This document shows, piece after piece, positions 22,143-32,152 of a DNA stretch of 64,000 nucleotides. The number at the start of each line of letters is the position of its first letter. Position 1 is the first letter of the stretch. Source of the DNA: Hippasteria phrygiana (lineage: Eukaryota; Echinodermata; Asteroidea; Valvatida; Goniasteridae); assembly GCA_037893225.1 (NCBI GenBank), contig JAZGUH010000551.1, positions 62,001 through 126,000 on the forward strand, read 5' to 3'. The notes under the pieces are model-generated. The model did no database searches. It was not told the DNA's origin and saw only the letters and a program-made list of their open reading frames with translations. The translations under genes were made by a program, and so were the position numbers.

Positions 22143-22606
22143 TTAACCATTGAGCCCGGATGACCTCTATAGAAGCAGATTGAAAAAAACCACCTGTGCC
22201 CAATTTCATAAAGCTGTTAAGCACAAACATTTGCTTAGCATGCAAATGCTTCCTTGATAAAAACTGGATTACCAACCAGATTTCCATGTGTGGAATATTG
22301 CTTTTGACTGGCATTCAGCTGTTGCTTGCTTAGCATGAAAATCACATGGACTTTTGGCTGGTAACCTGTTTTTACTGAGCAAGACATTTTCATGCTAAGC
22401 AAATTTGTGTGCTTAACAGCTTTATGAAATTGGGCCCTGGCCAGTTGAAATAGTTATACACACAATCTCTGCATTTTAAATCCATTGTTGTGCTATTGTG
22501 TACATTACGATTGGCTGCACAAGCCTCTTATGTTCGTTTCGCTTGGCTGCACAAGCCGGCATGGCACCCCAGTGCCCCCATTACAACGCCTCAGTTCAAG
22601 GGGTTA
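22143..22606. mobile_element. TTAA MITE, copy e, carrying a nested foldback
   Basis: TTAACCATTGAGCCCGGATG to AGTTCAAGGGGTTA. A GGGCCCAATTTCATAAAGC foldback (22197-22437) is inserted in the middle. Confidence 0.7.
22197..22437. mobile_element. GGGCCCAATTTCAT foldback, nested copy
   Basis: Near-palindrome: GCCCAATTTCATAAAGCTGT to ACAGCTTTATGAAATTGGGC, with inner inverted TGCTTAGCATG blocks. Confidence 0.85.
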
Positions 22607-23169
22607 CATGTAATTAGTACCATTGTAGGCTGCCCATGCCATACATGTACATGTACATGTACACTATGTATATTTTTTCTGAGTTTTGCAAACAGACATT
22701 ACATGCACATGTGTGTTCACATAGTATATGTATGTACAGTGGACGCCGCTATAATGAACATCGCGAGATCCACAGATAGCAATTTTCTGCCAAATGCCCA
22801 TTTCTCAACATGGCGTCCGTTCTTTTAAAACTTGCGTCGTACTTGAAGTGCGCCCTCTTTTTACCATTATCAGTGTACAAAACCACTGTCCATTCATCTT
22901 GGCAGCACGTCACCCTGCACGCCCTGGCGGTTGCTTATAAGGACGACTTTAATTGAACATGTGCCACACATTGAATCATGTAATTACATGTTCATACTTT
23001 TTAAGCTTACCGAATTCTAAAACAACAGTTGGCTTTTCCCTTCTATTCCTTGGGGAAATAATAGCCACCTGTCACTCTTCAACACTATATAAAGCTGCGG
23101 CCGTCCATTGTTCGGTAAGTTTTGTACACAAAATTTGGGAGCCAAGGATGGTGTTCGTTATCAGTGTTG

Positions 23170-23345
23170 TAGTCAAGGCCACAACCTCCGAGGCCGAGGC
23201 CAAGACCGAGGCCACAACCTCCGAGGCCAAGACCGAGGCCGAGGCCACAACGTCCGAGGCCAAGACCGAGGCCGAGGCCACAACGTCCGAGGCCAAGGCC
23301 GAGGCCGAGGCCACAACGTCCGAGGCCGAGGCCGATGCCGGTTAC
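23170..23345 (+). repeat. GAGGCC-rich minisatellite
   Basis: Imperfect tandem copies built from GAGGCC, AAGACC and ACAACSTCC, unit about 18-30 bp, near the left end of the pogo-like element. Open frames across it on both strands are compositional. Confidence 0.8.
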
Positions 23346-23550
23346 TAAACACGTAATAAACTAATAATCCACTCAATCAAGGTTAAAGGCAGTGTGTATG
23401 ATTGGTCATTGTTGCAATTTTCAGAAATGGGCGGATTTGGGGGTTAGTATTTTATAGGAAATATCGTTCCACTGACCTGTTCAAAGTTTTGCGTTGTTGG
23501 ATGGCGAGAAAAACGAGAGAAAAACGGCGCTCGTTTTCAACCGTCGGGCG

Positions 23551-23650
23551 GATGATAGCCTTTAGTCAACAAGACTACCTGGACACGTGACGCGCCCCGA
23601 ATGCCAGCATGTCCGGGTAGCCACGCGCGCCTTGACTAAAGCCTACAGGG
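23551..23650. repeat. Small foldback with TAGCCTTTAGTCAA arms
   Basis: Inverted TAGCCTTTAGTCAA / TTGACTAAAGCCTA around a GC-rich loop. Part of it (GTCCGGGTAGCnACRCGCGCC) recurs near 8420. Confidence 0.5.
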
Positions 23651-23879
23651 CAGTTTTCCAACGATTGAAAACAATATAAATTTCCACTTTTCTTGACAAC
23701 GACAGCACACCTGGTGCTATCATTTCACACGATGATTGAGACTACTATTAACTTACAGGCTAGTAAGGTATTTCGTAATAATTCAGTAAAAACAAATTAG
23801 AGGATTACCAATCGTGTACACTACATTCATTGTTGGATTTTTTATTTTATTTTCAAGTCACGTCAATGGCAGGTTCCTT

Positions 23880-24126
23880 AAAGGATATGTTTATTGCATT
23901 TCAAGAACATAAGGGTCTCCAGCATCTATTGGGATAGCTTTGCACGGTGTGGCCTCATAATAATCCCTCCTCTGCTAAAAATGCGCTCCACTGGAGCACT
24001 GCTGGCTGGAACATAGTCTTGGGCCCAAGACCCTTGTGTTGTTATTTCGGAGCGCCCGCGCGCCAGATTCACTAACGTTGTGTCCTCGAAATCCCGGCTT
24101 CGTACGTGCGTTCTGGCCTCACGCAT
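23880..24126 (-). pseudogene. hAT transposase C-terminal (dimerisation) remnant
   Basis: Minus-strand translation contains SSAPVERIFSRGGIIMRPHR, the hallmark of the hAT dimerisation domain. It is followed by AKLSQ, an in-frame TAG, then MLETLMFLKCN, the usual hAT C-terminus. Only the last ~80 residues are present, so it is a dead fragment. It lies inside the pogo-like element. Confidence 0.75.
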
Positions 24127-24189
24127 GCGTAGTTTACAAAATGCAGCCGAATCCGCAGCCGGTGTTTGTCAAACGTGCACGATTTTGGA

Positions 24190-24555
24190 TCGCCACAAGG
24201 TCTTGGATAAGTTGGCAGGCAATTCTTAACTTTTTCTTTACTTTTCGATGATTCTCCCTCGCTTTTCCGAGGGATCCAATCAGTGACCGAGTTTGAGCCT
24301 TATCATAAATTATTCATTACATGCAAATACATAGGACATGACGAGGCATCATGACCATTGATCTGCAGCTGCGCGCGTCACATGCGCGTGCACGCATGTC
24401 GGACATAAACCACGAATGTGATTGGTCAGAACACCATCAGGCGACGCTCACTGGATCGGTCTATTGCATAACCGTCCATCATTATCACAGTCCACAGTCT
24501 GGTCGCGCCCCCGAAATGCCAACTTATCCAAGACTTTACTACAGATCCAAAATCT
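24190..24555. repeat. Foldback with GTCTTGGATAAGTTGGCA arms
   Basis: GTCTTGGATAAGTTGGCA near 24199-24217 is found inverted near 24517-24537, with similarity extending to about 37 bp. It lies inside the pogo-like element. Confidence 0.6.
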
Positions 24556-25274
24556 TATCGCGCTGTCGGCCTATTGCAACTACACTGTACCTGATCGCGC
24601 TGCATGTGCATTGCAACTGCGAAAGTACAAAAGTACAATTGTAACGTCTTTGAACCAAGACTAGCTGGAACAGAGAGGACAGTCTTTGCAAGGGCATGCA
24701 GTTATGGGTACATAGACTAGTAGACATGTGACAGGCTTCGCGTTGCGCGAGCACGCGTGAATAACAGGTTGGTTCCTTCAACTTCACTGCCGGCCATTAT
24801 GATTATCGCTTTAACGTTCACTTGTTCAGGGCCGAGTGGTGGACCAGGAACCAGTCTATAGCGGGAGTAGACAGATTATCTAACAAAAATATTAGATGCT
24901 ACCTGAGTACGTGTAACACAATAGTGGCAGTTCATGGGGCGAGTGAAGTGCTGGACCAGGAACTACACGTAGTCTATTACCGGGAGTAGACTGGTTCTAC
25001 AAGAAGATAATACATATAATGTACGTACGTAGTACATGTATTTACGTGCAATCGGGGAGCTATCTATAGCTCCATGGTGCAATAATGCAAATACCAGTTC
25101 ATTAATTCGTGCGTATCTGCTTGAAACTTTATTTCGTTTCACGGAACTCACTGTGGCAGCTTCTCGAAAGTTTCATGAGGTAAACAATTTAAATTAATTG
25201 AAACAGAAAACACATCTGAATTGGTGGGAAAATTGGTCAAAGTGGGCGGCCTCGAGCCGACCTCGACCAGATCT

Positions 25275-25390
25275 TCGAGTCCGGAAGGCTCCGAGGCCGA
25301 GGCCGAGGCCTTGCACTCCAAGGCCGAGACCGAGGCCATAAAAATCGGCCTCGAGGCCGGCCTCGAGGCCGAGGCCGGTCTCGAGACCTC
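25275..25390 (+). repeat. Second GAGGCC-rich minisatellite
   Basis: Runs of GAGGCC and CTCGAGGCC near the right end of the same pogo-like element, with motifs shared with 23170-23345. This suggests the arrays belong to the element's subterminal regions. Confidence 0.7.
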
Positions 25391-25455
25391 CAACACTGTT
25401 CGTTATAGGCGAATGTTCGGTAAAGCGGTGTTCGTTATAGCGGCATTCCACTGTA

Positions 25456-26664
25456 TGTTTTAATGCCCCATGTATTAAATGGCAAAATGTTGTACATGTA
25501 GGTCATCAAGAACCGCTCACGAAATGTGCAAAATCTGGCACGTAAAATTTAAGTGAAAAAACATTACCCAACACAATCAAAGGGGAAAAGCAAAATTTGA
25601 ATCAATAACACAAATCAATGACAGTGTGGCAGATTCTGCAGTGACTAACACCTAGACAGGGAAAAATATTAATCAATAAAACAGTAATCCTGGCTATAGT
25701 CTTATTGAGGATCACGGCAGGTGCTGACACCCACGGCACCATAATATTGATGGGAAGTGTTCAGAAGTTTTTAAAAAGATTAAAATGTTTGTTTAATACA
25801 CTGGCTAATTAAAGTCAGCTGAAATATTTACACTGCTTATTTTTGTTCTCTTGGCATTTACATGTACAATGTATAAGGTTTATTGCATGCTGGAAATAAA
25901 AGCCATTGTATATTGTAATGTACATGTATAAAAATGTACAGTACATGTATTTGTAATATTCATTGTATTTTGTAATGATTATCACAAATGTAATTCAAAC
26001 GTCACCATGGATTATAACATGCATTAACATGAATTCTTTTACTTGAAAGTAACATGAGGCACATACATTGTACATATACACACATCGGCGTTTTTGCATC
26101 CCTGTAGAGACATGGTATTGTTCTCCCCTTTGTCCCTGTACTTAAGCAAACCCCCATAGACTTTGTACACAAAATTCCTTTTGGAGACAACCTAAAACCC
26201 ATAGAATTGCCTAGTGGAGACCTATTCAGTCCCTTTGTCTCTATTGTTTTCATGTCTCCACAGGGTACGGTATATCTCTCCATGGGTGTCGCCAAGCCAA
26301 TATTTTGTAATGTTTGTATAAACATTTGCTTATATTTCAAAATTACCTTTTACACTTTTTTTAACTTTTTTTTTGGGGGGGGGGGCCTGAGGTGAGGCAT
26401 TAACACGTAACCTACACAAAATACATGTGCATTGTACATGCAACATGCACTGAATAACTGAGCATCTGAGCACCAGAGAACAAACAGTTAAATTCAAAGT
26501 TTATTTAGAAAAGGGGAGTTTACAATAGGAATCCTTCATCAAGAGACAAAAAATGGGTGTAGTGTGTGTCCAATGACTCATGGGCATAGATCATGCACCA
26601 GATAGACCAACCCACTGCAGTGCTTGTTTGTCTGTAATGGAAATGGGTATAATTCACTCTACAC
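25456..26664. other. Intergenic, nothing recognised
   Basis: AT-rich with TACATGTA motifs; no inverted-repeat element resolved; poly(G) at 26375-26387. Confidence 0.45.
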
Positions 26665-26745
26665 ATTAGAGCAGTCAGGATGGTCTAACGGTTCCTTTCC
26701 TCGCCTTCCACCTCTGGTAACCCTGGTTCCCACAAGGTGCACCAA
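26665..26745 (+). mobile_element. tRNA-like SINE head
   Basis: CAGGATGGTCTAACGGTTCC resembles a pol III A box and CTGGTAACCCTGGTTCCCAC a B box, about 40 bp apart. It does not fold into a convincing tRNA, so a SINE head or relic is more likely. Confidence 0.35.
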
Positions 26746-26779
26746 GTGGATTGGGTTTTCAGTCCCTACATGTACCTGA

Positions 26780-27096
26780 TAGTTAGACTGAGTATCAGAA
26801 GTTGCATGCATTGCATTGCATATCAAAGTCTGATATATGCGGACATGCTAATTTATGCGACCCCGCGCGCCAGCCAATCGGAGTGGACTTTGCAAACTTG
26901 CGACGTCATTTCGATCAGAAATGTGGACGAAGGTACTGATTGGTTGGTATGTGTAGCATGCGATGGCAGTTATAAAATAATTTAAACGTCGCTGCGCATG
27001 TCGCGTGCTCCCCCAGTGCTCCACGCGGTACGCAGTATACTACGCACAGTACAACTGCAAAAAACGAGCAGGCTGATTGGTCAAAATCTAGAGGCT
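26780..27096 (+). repeat. Interspersed repeat with promoter-like motifs, copy B
   Basis: Shorter copy of the 7996-8530 repeat. CCAAT, GACGTCA, inverted CCAAT and TTATAAAATAA are kept in the same order and spacing, while part of the 3' half is deleted relative to copy A. Confidence 0.6.
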
Positions 27097-27206
27097 TATT
27101 CCAACTGGGCCCTGAGAAAGAGTAGTGCTAGTGCACTGATCAGGCTACCTAGGATAAATAACTTACTTTTGAATGTTCCCACATTTAATTTGAAATAGTA
27201 GAGACC

Positions 27207-27360
27207 TGGGGCCAATTTCATGGAGCTGCTGCGCACACAAATTTGCTTAGCATGAAAAGTCTTCCCTGATAAAAACACGATTACCAACTAAATTTTCAAG
27301 TGATATATTTCTTGTAACTGGTATTAACAGCTGTTGTTTACTTGGCATGGAAATCACATG
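27207..27360. mobile_element. GGGGCCAATTTCAT foldback, truncated
   Basis: Left arm and centre present; the right arm is missing where the GTAAACCTACT array begins. Confidence 0.65.
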
Positions 27361-27415
27361 TAAACCTACTGTAAACCTACGGTAAACCTACTGTAAACCT
27401 ACTGTAAACCTATTG
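27357..27415 (+). repeat. GTAAACCTACT tandem repeat
   Basis: About five copies of an 11-bp unit; the array continues at 28321-28345 after the hAT-like insertion. Confidence 0.8.
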
Positions 27416-28326
27416 CAGGCCTCAAATTTAACGGCAGCCACGACGGCCAGTTTAGTCGATGCCCTTAAGTTTGCCGTGGTGCCCTTCACAAAATCGCACT
27501 CTTTACGGCCAGTCTTGCTGTGCCCTTTTCCCAACTGGCCGTAGTGCCCTCGTTGCCGGCCCATGCATACCCACCCGTGCCGTGCCGTGCCGTGCCGCAC
27601 CGACGGGCCGGGCCAGCCGTAGTCGGCGCGGCCGGCACAGCGCGACAATGATGCACGCAGGCCAGACCGTACCGATGTACAACATGTACATGTACATACG
27701 TATACGTACACGTACGGCTGCTGCAGCATGCATACGACACGAAGCTTGATATAGACTGGTTTCGATCCCTCCATCAGCATTTTAATTCCAAATGCAGGGT
27801 GCAGAAGCCAGATTTAATCTAAAGCACGTACACGCACGGTACGGCCAAGTTCAATCAGCGACTATTTGTTAACCACTGGTCGATTGTGCCTGGTACCCAG
27901 GTTATATTTTGTGCATAGGTTACCAGGCAAAATCGACCAAGTTGGTTGTCAAGTTCGCTCGTACTTTCATCATGGAGTTGTGTACACGTGTGCGGTGCAT
28001 GGCATCATTCATTGTATAACCGATGTATTGTGTGTTGTTACCTGAACTATCAAGTTTGTAAAAATGCCACGAAAAGATCGATTAAAGCGACAAACATTCA
28101 TGTAAATGTACATGTACAAAATGTATCTGTGGAGTTTTACAGAGCTTGTAGAGTTTTACACTTTAATACAGGGATTCACAGAATATTTCTAATAAAAGTA
28201 ATAATGACTGGCCTCCGTGCCCTTTTAAAAAAATGCCATTGGTCTTGGTGCCCTGCCAAATTTTTCCTTATCGAAGGCAAAATGGCCGTGCCCTAGAAAA
28301 TCTTAAATTTGAGGCCTGCTCTACTG
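27408..28326. mobile_element. hAT-like non-autonomous element, 903 bp
   Basis: Termini CAGGCCTCAAATTTAA (27416) and TTAAATTTGAGGCCTG (ending 28318) are perfect inverted repeats. Flanking 8-mers ACCTATTG and CTCTACTG agree at 5 of 8 positions, so the target duplication is only approximate. It interrupts a GTAAACCTACT tandem repeat that resumes on the right side. The interior is GC-rich with a GTGCC microsatellite; no transposase is seen. Confidence 0.55.
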
Positions 28327-28689
28327 TAAACCTACTGTACACCTACTACATGTACTGTAAATAATTGGTACTTATTTGTACTGTAGGGAGGTTCCAAGTC
28401 CGATTTTAAACAGTTGAACATTAATCCACTTCACTTGTTTCATGTCCACAAGCATTTTTTTAAAGAAATTTCTTGAGATATATTTGCACCATCATGGTAT
28501 ACAGTGTACATGTACATGTGTGCATAAACTTTGTAAACACAGACGGGTATGACAGCTGCTAAAACAGACATTTTCTGCACTTTTTCGACAGAGGTCGAAA
28601 AAAGCACAGAGGTCAATAGATGAGATTTGAAGGTTTGCATAGTGAAAGGCAATAAGGAAAAATCTGGTTTGCGGTAGCACCATGTATTA

Positions 28690-28800
28690 AATATCTTTTG
28701 TGAGTTAGTTGTGGCTCTGAAAAGAACCGGAGGGAACTCAACGTTTCGGACAGTATGCTCTGCCCCGATGTCAGGAGACTGAGGAATTCCAACGGTGAGG
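28690..28800. repeat. Interspersed repeat AACTCAACGTTTCGGACAGT
   Basis: GGCTCTGAAAAGAACCGG...CAACGTTTCGGACAGTATGC recurs near 7508-7585 and, diverged, near 61689-61760. A short dispersed repeat of unknown class. Confidence 0.55.
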
Positions 28801-28814
28801 CAGGCATATACATA

Positions 28815-28891
28815 TAGGGCTTGTGATGGGCGATTTGCATACAAAAATATATATAATTTTGTTTTATGCAAATCGCCCATCACAAGCCCTA
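28815..28891. repeat. Perfect 27-bp inverted repeat hairpin
   Basis: TAGGGCTTGTGATGGGCGAT plus 7 more bases at 28815-28841 is repeated exactly in inverse at 28865-28891. The 23-bp loop (ACAAAAATATATATAATTTTGT-like) is itself nearly palindromic. Confidence 0.95.
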
Positions 28892-28979
28892 GGGCACTCG
28901 AGGTGTGAGCTACAGAGGATTATGTGGAAGAACCAGCTCCTCACACTGAAACAAGACCAGCTAATCTCTTCACAGTATG

Positions 28980-29909
28980 AATAGGGTCGGGATGAGTAAC
29001 TAGTCCACTGCAAGACAATAATAATGCCTCTACCAATATTAAGCGTAGAAGTGCTATAGCCCAGGACTGGGGTTGAACCCACAACCTGCAGAATTACCCA
29101 GAGACCTTGAATTCAATGGTGTCTGGAAGCGATGAAGCGTGTTGACCTTAGAGGTCAATAGAATAAGCTTTTTGAAAGCTTTCATTGTGACCATCAATAT
29201 AAGAATTACATTAAATATGATGGAAAGAAGGTGCATAACATTGTACACATTCCAACACATACATGAACATTATATTGTATGTACTGCTGACTGACTGCTG
29301 CAAGATTGTAAAGTGCAAGAAAACTTCACCCCAAAAATGTGCTGTTAACCTTTACACCAACATCACTTCCTAAAAAGAACACCAGCTATTTCTAAATTTA
29401 CAAGCAGAAAATATTTTAATTGCTCTTTAATGGACCTGGAATTTCAAACTTGCGTAAATACATCCATTTTTTCCCCACTGTCAAAAAATAAAAATTCTGG
29501 AAGTGTGTACATTTCCGCCCTATATCTATTATTTTCCTCTAACATGTCTAAGTACCTTATCGTCCTTTTATCTGCTAGATCAGTTATTGTGGAGATTATG
29601 AAAGTAGCTTTTTACCTAGTTCTGCTGTTAAAACAAACAGTAGCATTTATAGCAGGAGCGACTCGCTAACCCAAATAAAAAATGGAGCATACAAGTGCAG
29701 TTTGGGCCTCACACACGTACATGTATGAAAAAACAACTAAAAGCTGACTTGGGTAAACTTTGAAGTGTTTGTTAATAGCTTCGGGAGGTGATTTAATTTC
29801 GGTTTGCGACAATACCAGGTCCATATTCCACACAGATAACGCCACAAGTGGCCTGCACAACTGGTAAACAAGATATTGTGAAATATTCAATTAACGCTTA
29901 ATACAACGA
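28980..29909. other. Intergenic with a weak SINE-like patch
   Basis: GGGGTTGAACCCACAACC near 29070 resembles an inverted pol III B box of a decayed SINE. Nothing else recognised. Confidence 0.35.
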
Positions 29910-30231
29910 TTAACCCTAACCCTCCTCAATCCTCCAAAATCCTCATGGTGGTTTTGGAGGATTTTGGAGGATTGAGGAGGAATTGTGATTGAAGCACCGG
30001 AGGATTTTGGAGGATTGAGGAGGAACGGTGATTGAAGCATGGAGGATTTTTGAGGATTGAGGAGGAATGGTGATTGAAGCACAGAAGGATTGAGGAGGAA
30101 TGGTGATTGAAGCAAAGGATTTTGGAGGATTGAGAATGAATGGTGATTCGAAGCACAGGAGGATTTTTGAGGATTTTTGAGGATTTTTGAGGATTGAGGA
30201 TGGTTCCTAGCAATAAGGGCGTTAGGGTTAA
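29910..30231. mobile_element. TTAA element with an internal GGAGGATTTTGGAGGATTGA array
   Basis: TTAACCCTAACCCTCCTCAATC to GGGCGTTAGGGTTAA. The loop holds about seven imperfect 30-40-bp units of GGAGGATTTTGGAGGATTGA plus a variable GGTGATTGAAGCA. Confidence 0.75.
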
Positions 30232-31206
30232 CTTTGATAACGTAACTGCAACTCTTTTTTTTTTCAGTTGACAACTAACCTCATTTTACATGGATTCTAA
30301 TGAAGGAGAGTCACGTTAAAATACTGTTTCCATGTTTTAAAACAAGTAACAGACCTAAAGATGACATCATCCAAACTTCTCATTTTATCAAAAATCTACC
30401 AGCTTCAACACATTCTTTCAGGGCAAAAAAAGCTGAACCATGCAAAACAAACCTACATGTACATACGTGTACATGTATACGTTTACATGTATACATGTAC
30501 ATGTACATGTAAGCAAATTTGGAAACTACCTGCATGAAACGCCATGTAACCAGTTTACCAAGATAAAACAGTGACCTCTACTGACCAGTATACAAAAATA
30601 CAATGTATATTGCGAGTTTCAAACTCTATCCAGAAGCATGAAAACAATCTAAATATTCACAGAATGTTTTTCCACTGTTTTCTCCCAAGTTCTTGACTCT
30701 TTATGTGGCTATAACTTTAAGGCAACAGAAATGTCTCCAATGTACATATATGTATGCATACAGCCAATAATTGTCCAAATAGATGAAATTAATAGAATTG
30801 GGTCATTCTATAAATTTGGACCTCTAATCGTATACTATAATTAAAGAATGACCAAATTGCTCATTGGAATCTTCCTTTTGGACGGAAGCATGTCCATGAC
30901 ACAAAATATAGAAAATACCGTAGAAGAGCATTCATTACAAAAGTTAAATATTTCCTGCATACAATGTAATATACTCATCAGGAATGTACAGAATTGACTA
31001 TTCTCAGAGTTATTTCCAGATATGACCTGCATGACACACATTATATTCATTACTTTTCAAAATGTTGCTAGAGTATACATGTACATGTACAATGTACAAT
31101 TCAGAATTTTCACAAACTAAAAAATTGACAATGTTGAAATTAAAATATCACTCTACTTAAACAATGGGCTACGTACACAAACAAATTATGCACATTTACA
31201 TGCACA
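30232..31206. other. Intergenic, mostly unassigned
   Basis: TACATGTA-rich patch at 30450-30512 and a fragment of the GGGTCATTCTATAA family near 30799. Confidence 0.45.
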
Positions 31207-31450
31207 GGGGCCAATTTCATAAAGCTGTTAAGCACAAAAATTTGCTTAGCATAAAAATGTCTTGCTTATTAAAAACGGTTACCAGCCAAAAGTCCATGTA
31301 ATTTTCTTGCTAAGTAAACAACAGCTGATGAATACCAGTCAAAAGCAATATTTCACACATGGAAATCTGGTTGGTAATCCAGTTTTTATCAAGGAACCAT
31401 TTGCATGCTAAGCACATTTTTGTGCTTAACAGCTTTATGAAATTGGCCCC
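31207..31450. mobile_element. GGGGCCAATTTCAT foldback, complete copy
   Basis: GGGGCCAATTTCATAAAGCT to AGCTTTATGAAATTGGCCCC, about 244 bp, arms over 100 bp; same family as 22197. Confidence 0.85.
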
Positions 31451-32000
31451 AGGTCTGTACAGTGTACCTGTGGATTATGTTTCACATAATTATAGTGCAG
31501 AATTATACCATGTACATGTACATGTATGTACATGTATGTTCCTGTACATGTATGTACATGTATGTTCCTGTACACAGAAAGAAAGTTTGACATGAGCATA
31601 TTAATCCCATTACAATTTAATTTGGTACAGCACAGTAAATACTGCAAACACAACCAGTGTGATAACTTCCTGTATTTCTACCAATTGCTTCCTAATATGT
31701 ACATGTACATGTACAGACAGGGTACACGCTACAGTACAGTATAAAAATTGTCTGGCTTGGATATTGGGCTCTTGTACTATTAAACAGTCTGACATCTGTA
31801 GTAATAACTGAATCTGTTGCCACATTTTCCTAAAGCCAGTGGTACCAAAGCGAGCATACAGTGTAAAATGTATATACTGGGTTTCTTCCTCCATGTTTGT
31901 ACTAAGGATATCTGCCTCTACACATACATTTTTTGTACATGTACGCGTGTACAGTGTATCTCGGCCTAAAATTGAATACTGATGCCTCTTGACGCGGTTG

Positions 32001-32152
32001 ATGTTATTTCTCAAACGCCACAGGTCGATGCAGAAATATCCGAAGAAAAATGCCTCGTTGTGTGTTTGTTATTTGGTGGGCGGTGGGGTTTGTACCTAGA
32101 TTTGTTCAGATCCTTCTGCTCGACCTGTGGCTTTTGAGAAATAACAACGACC
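32001..32152. repeat. Foldback GTTATTTCTCAAA
   Basis: GTTATTTCTCAAACGCCACAGG near the left end is inverted as CCTGTGGCTTTTGAGAAATAAC at the right. Confidence 0.65.

Larger units (their letters stand above)
22735..25455. mobile_element. Pogo-like (Tc1/mariner) element, 2717 bp, with TA target duplication
   Basis: Bounded by TA at 22735-22736 and 25454-25455. The left terminus is CAGTGGACGCCGCTATAATG; the right terminus, inverted, is CAGTGGAATGCCGCTATAAC. CAGT-starting ends with a TA duplication match pogo/Tigger-type elements. No pogo transposase is visible. The interior holds GAGGCC minisatellites near both ends, hairpins and a hAT transposase remnant, so it is a composite non-autonomous element. 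Confidence 0.65.

Noticed and set aside
22953..23376. Frames of 80-130 residues with Glu-Ala-Thr or Arg-Gly-His repeats
   Set aside because: Compositional result of the GAGGCC minisatellite; open in several frames and on both strands.
26665..26745. Functional tRNA gene
   Set aside because: A- and B-box-like motifs are present but acceptor and anticodon stems do not pair convincingly; more likely a SINE head.
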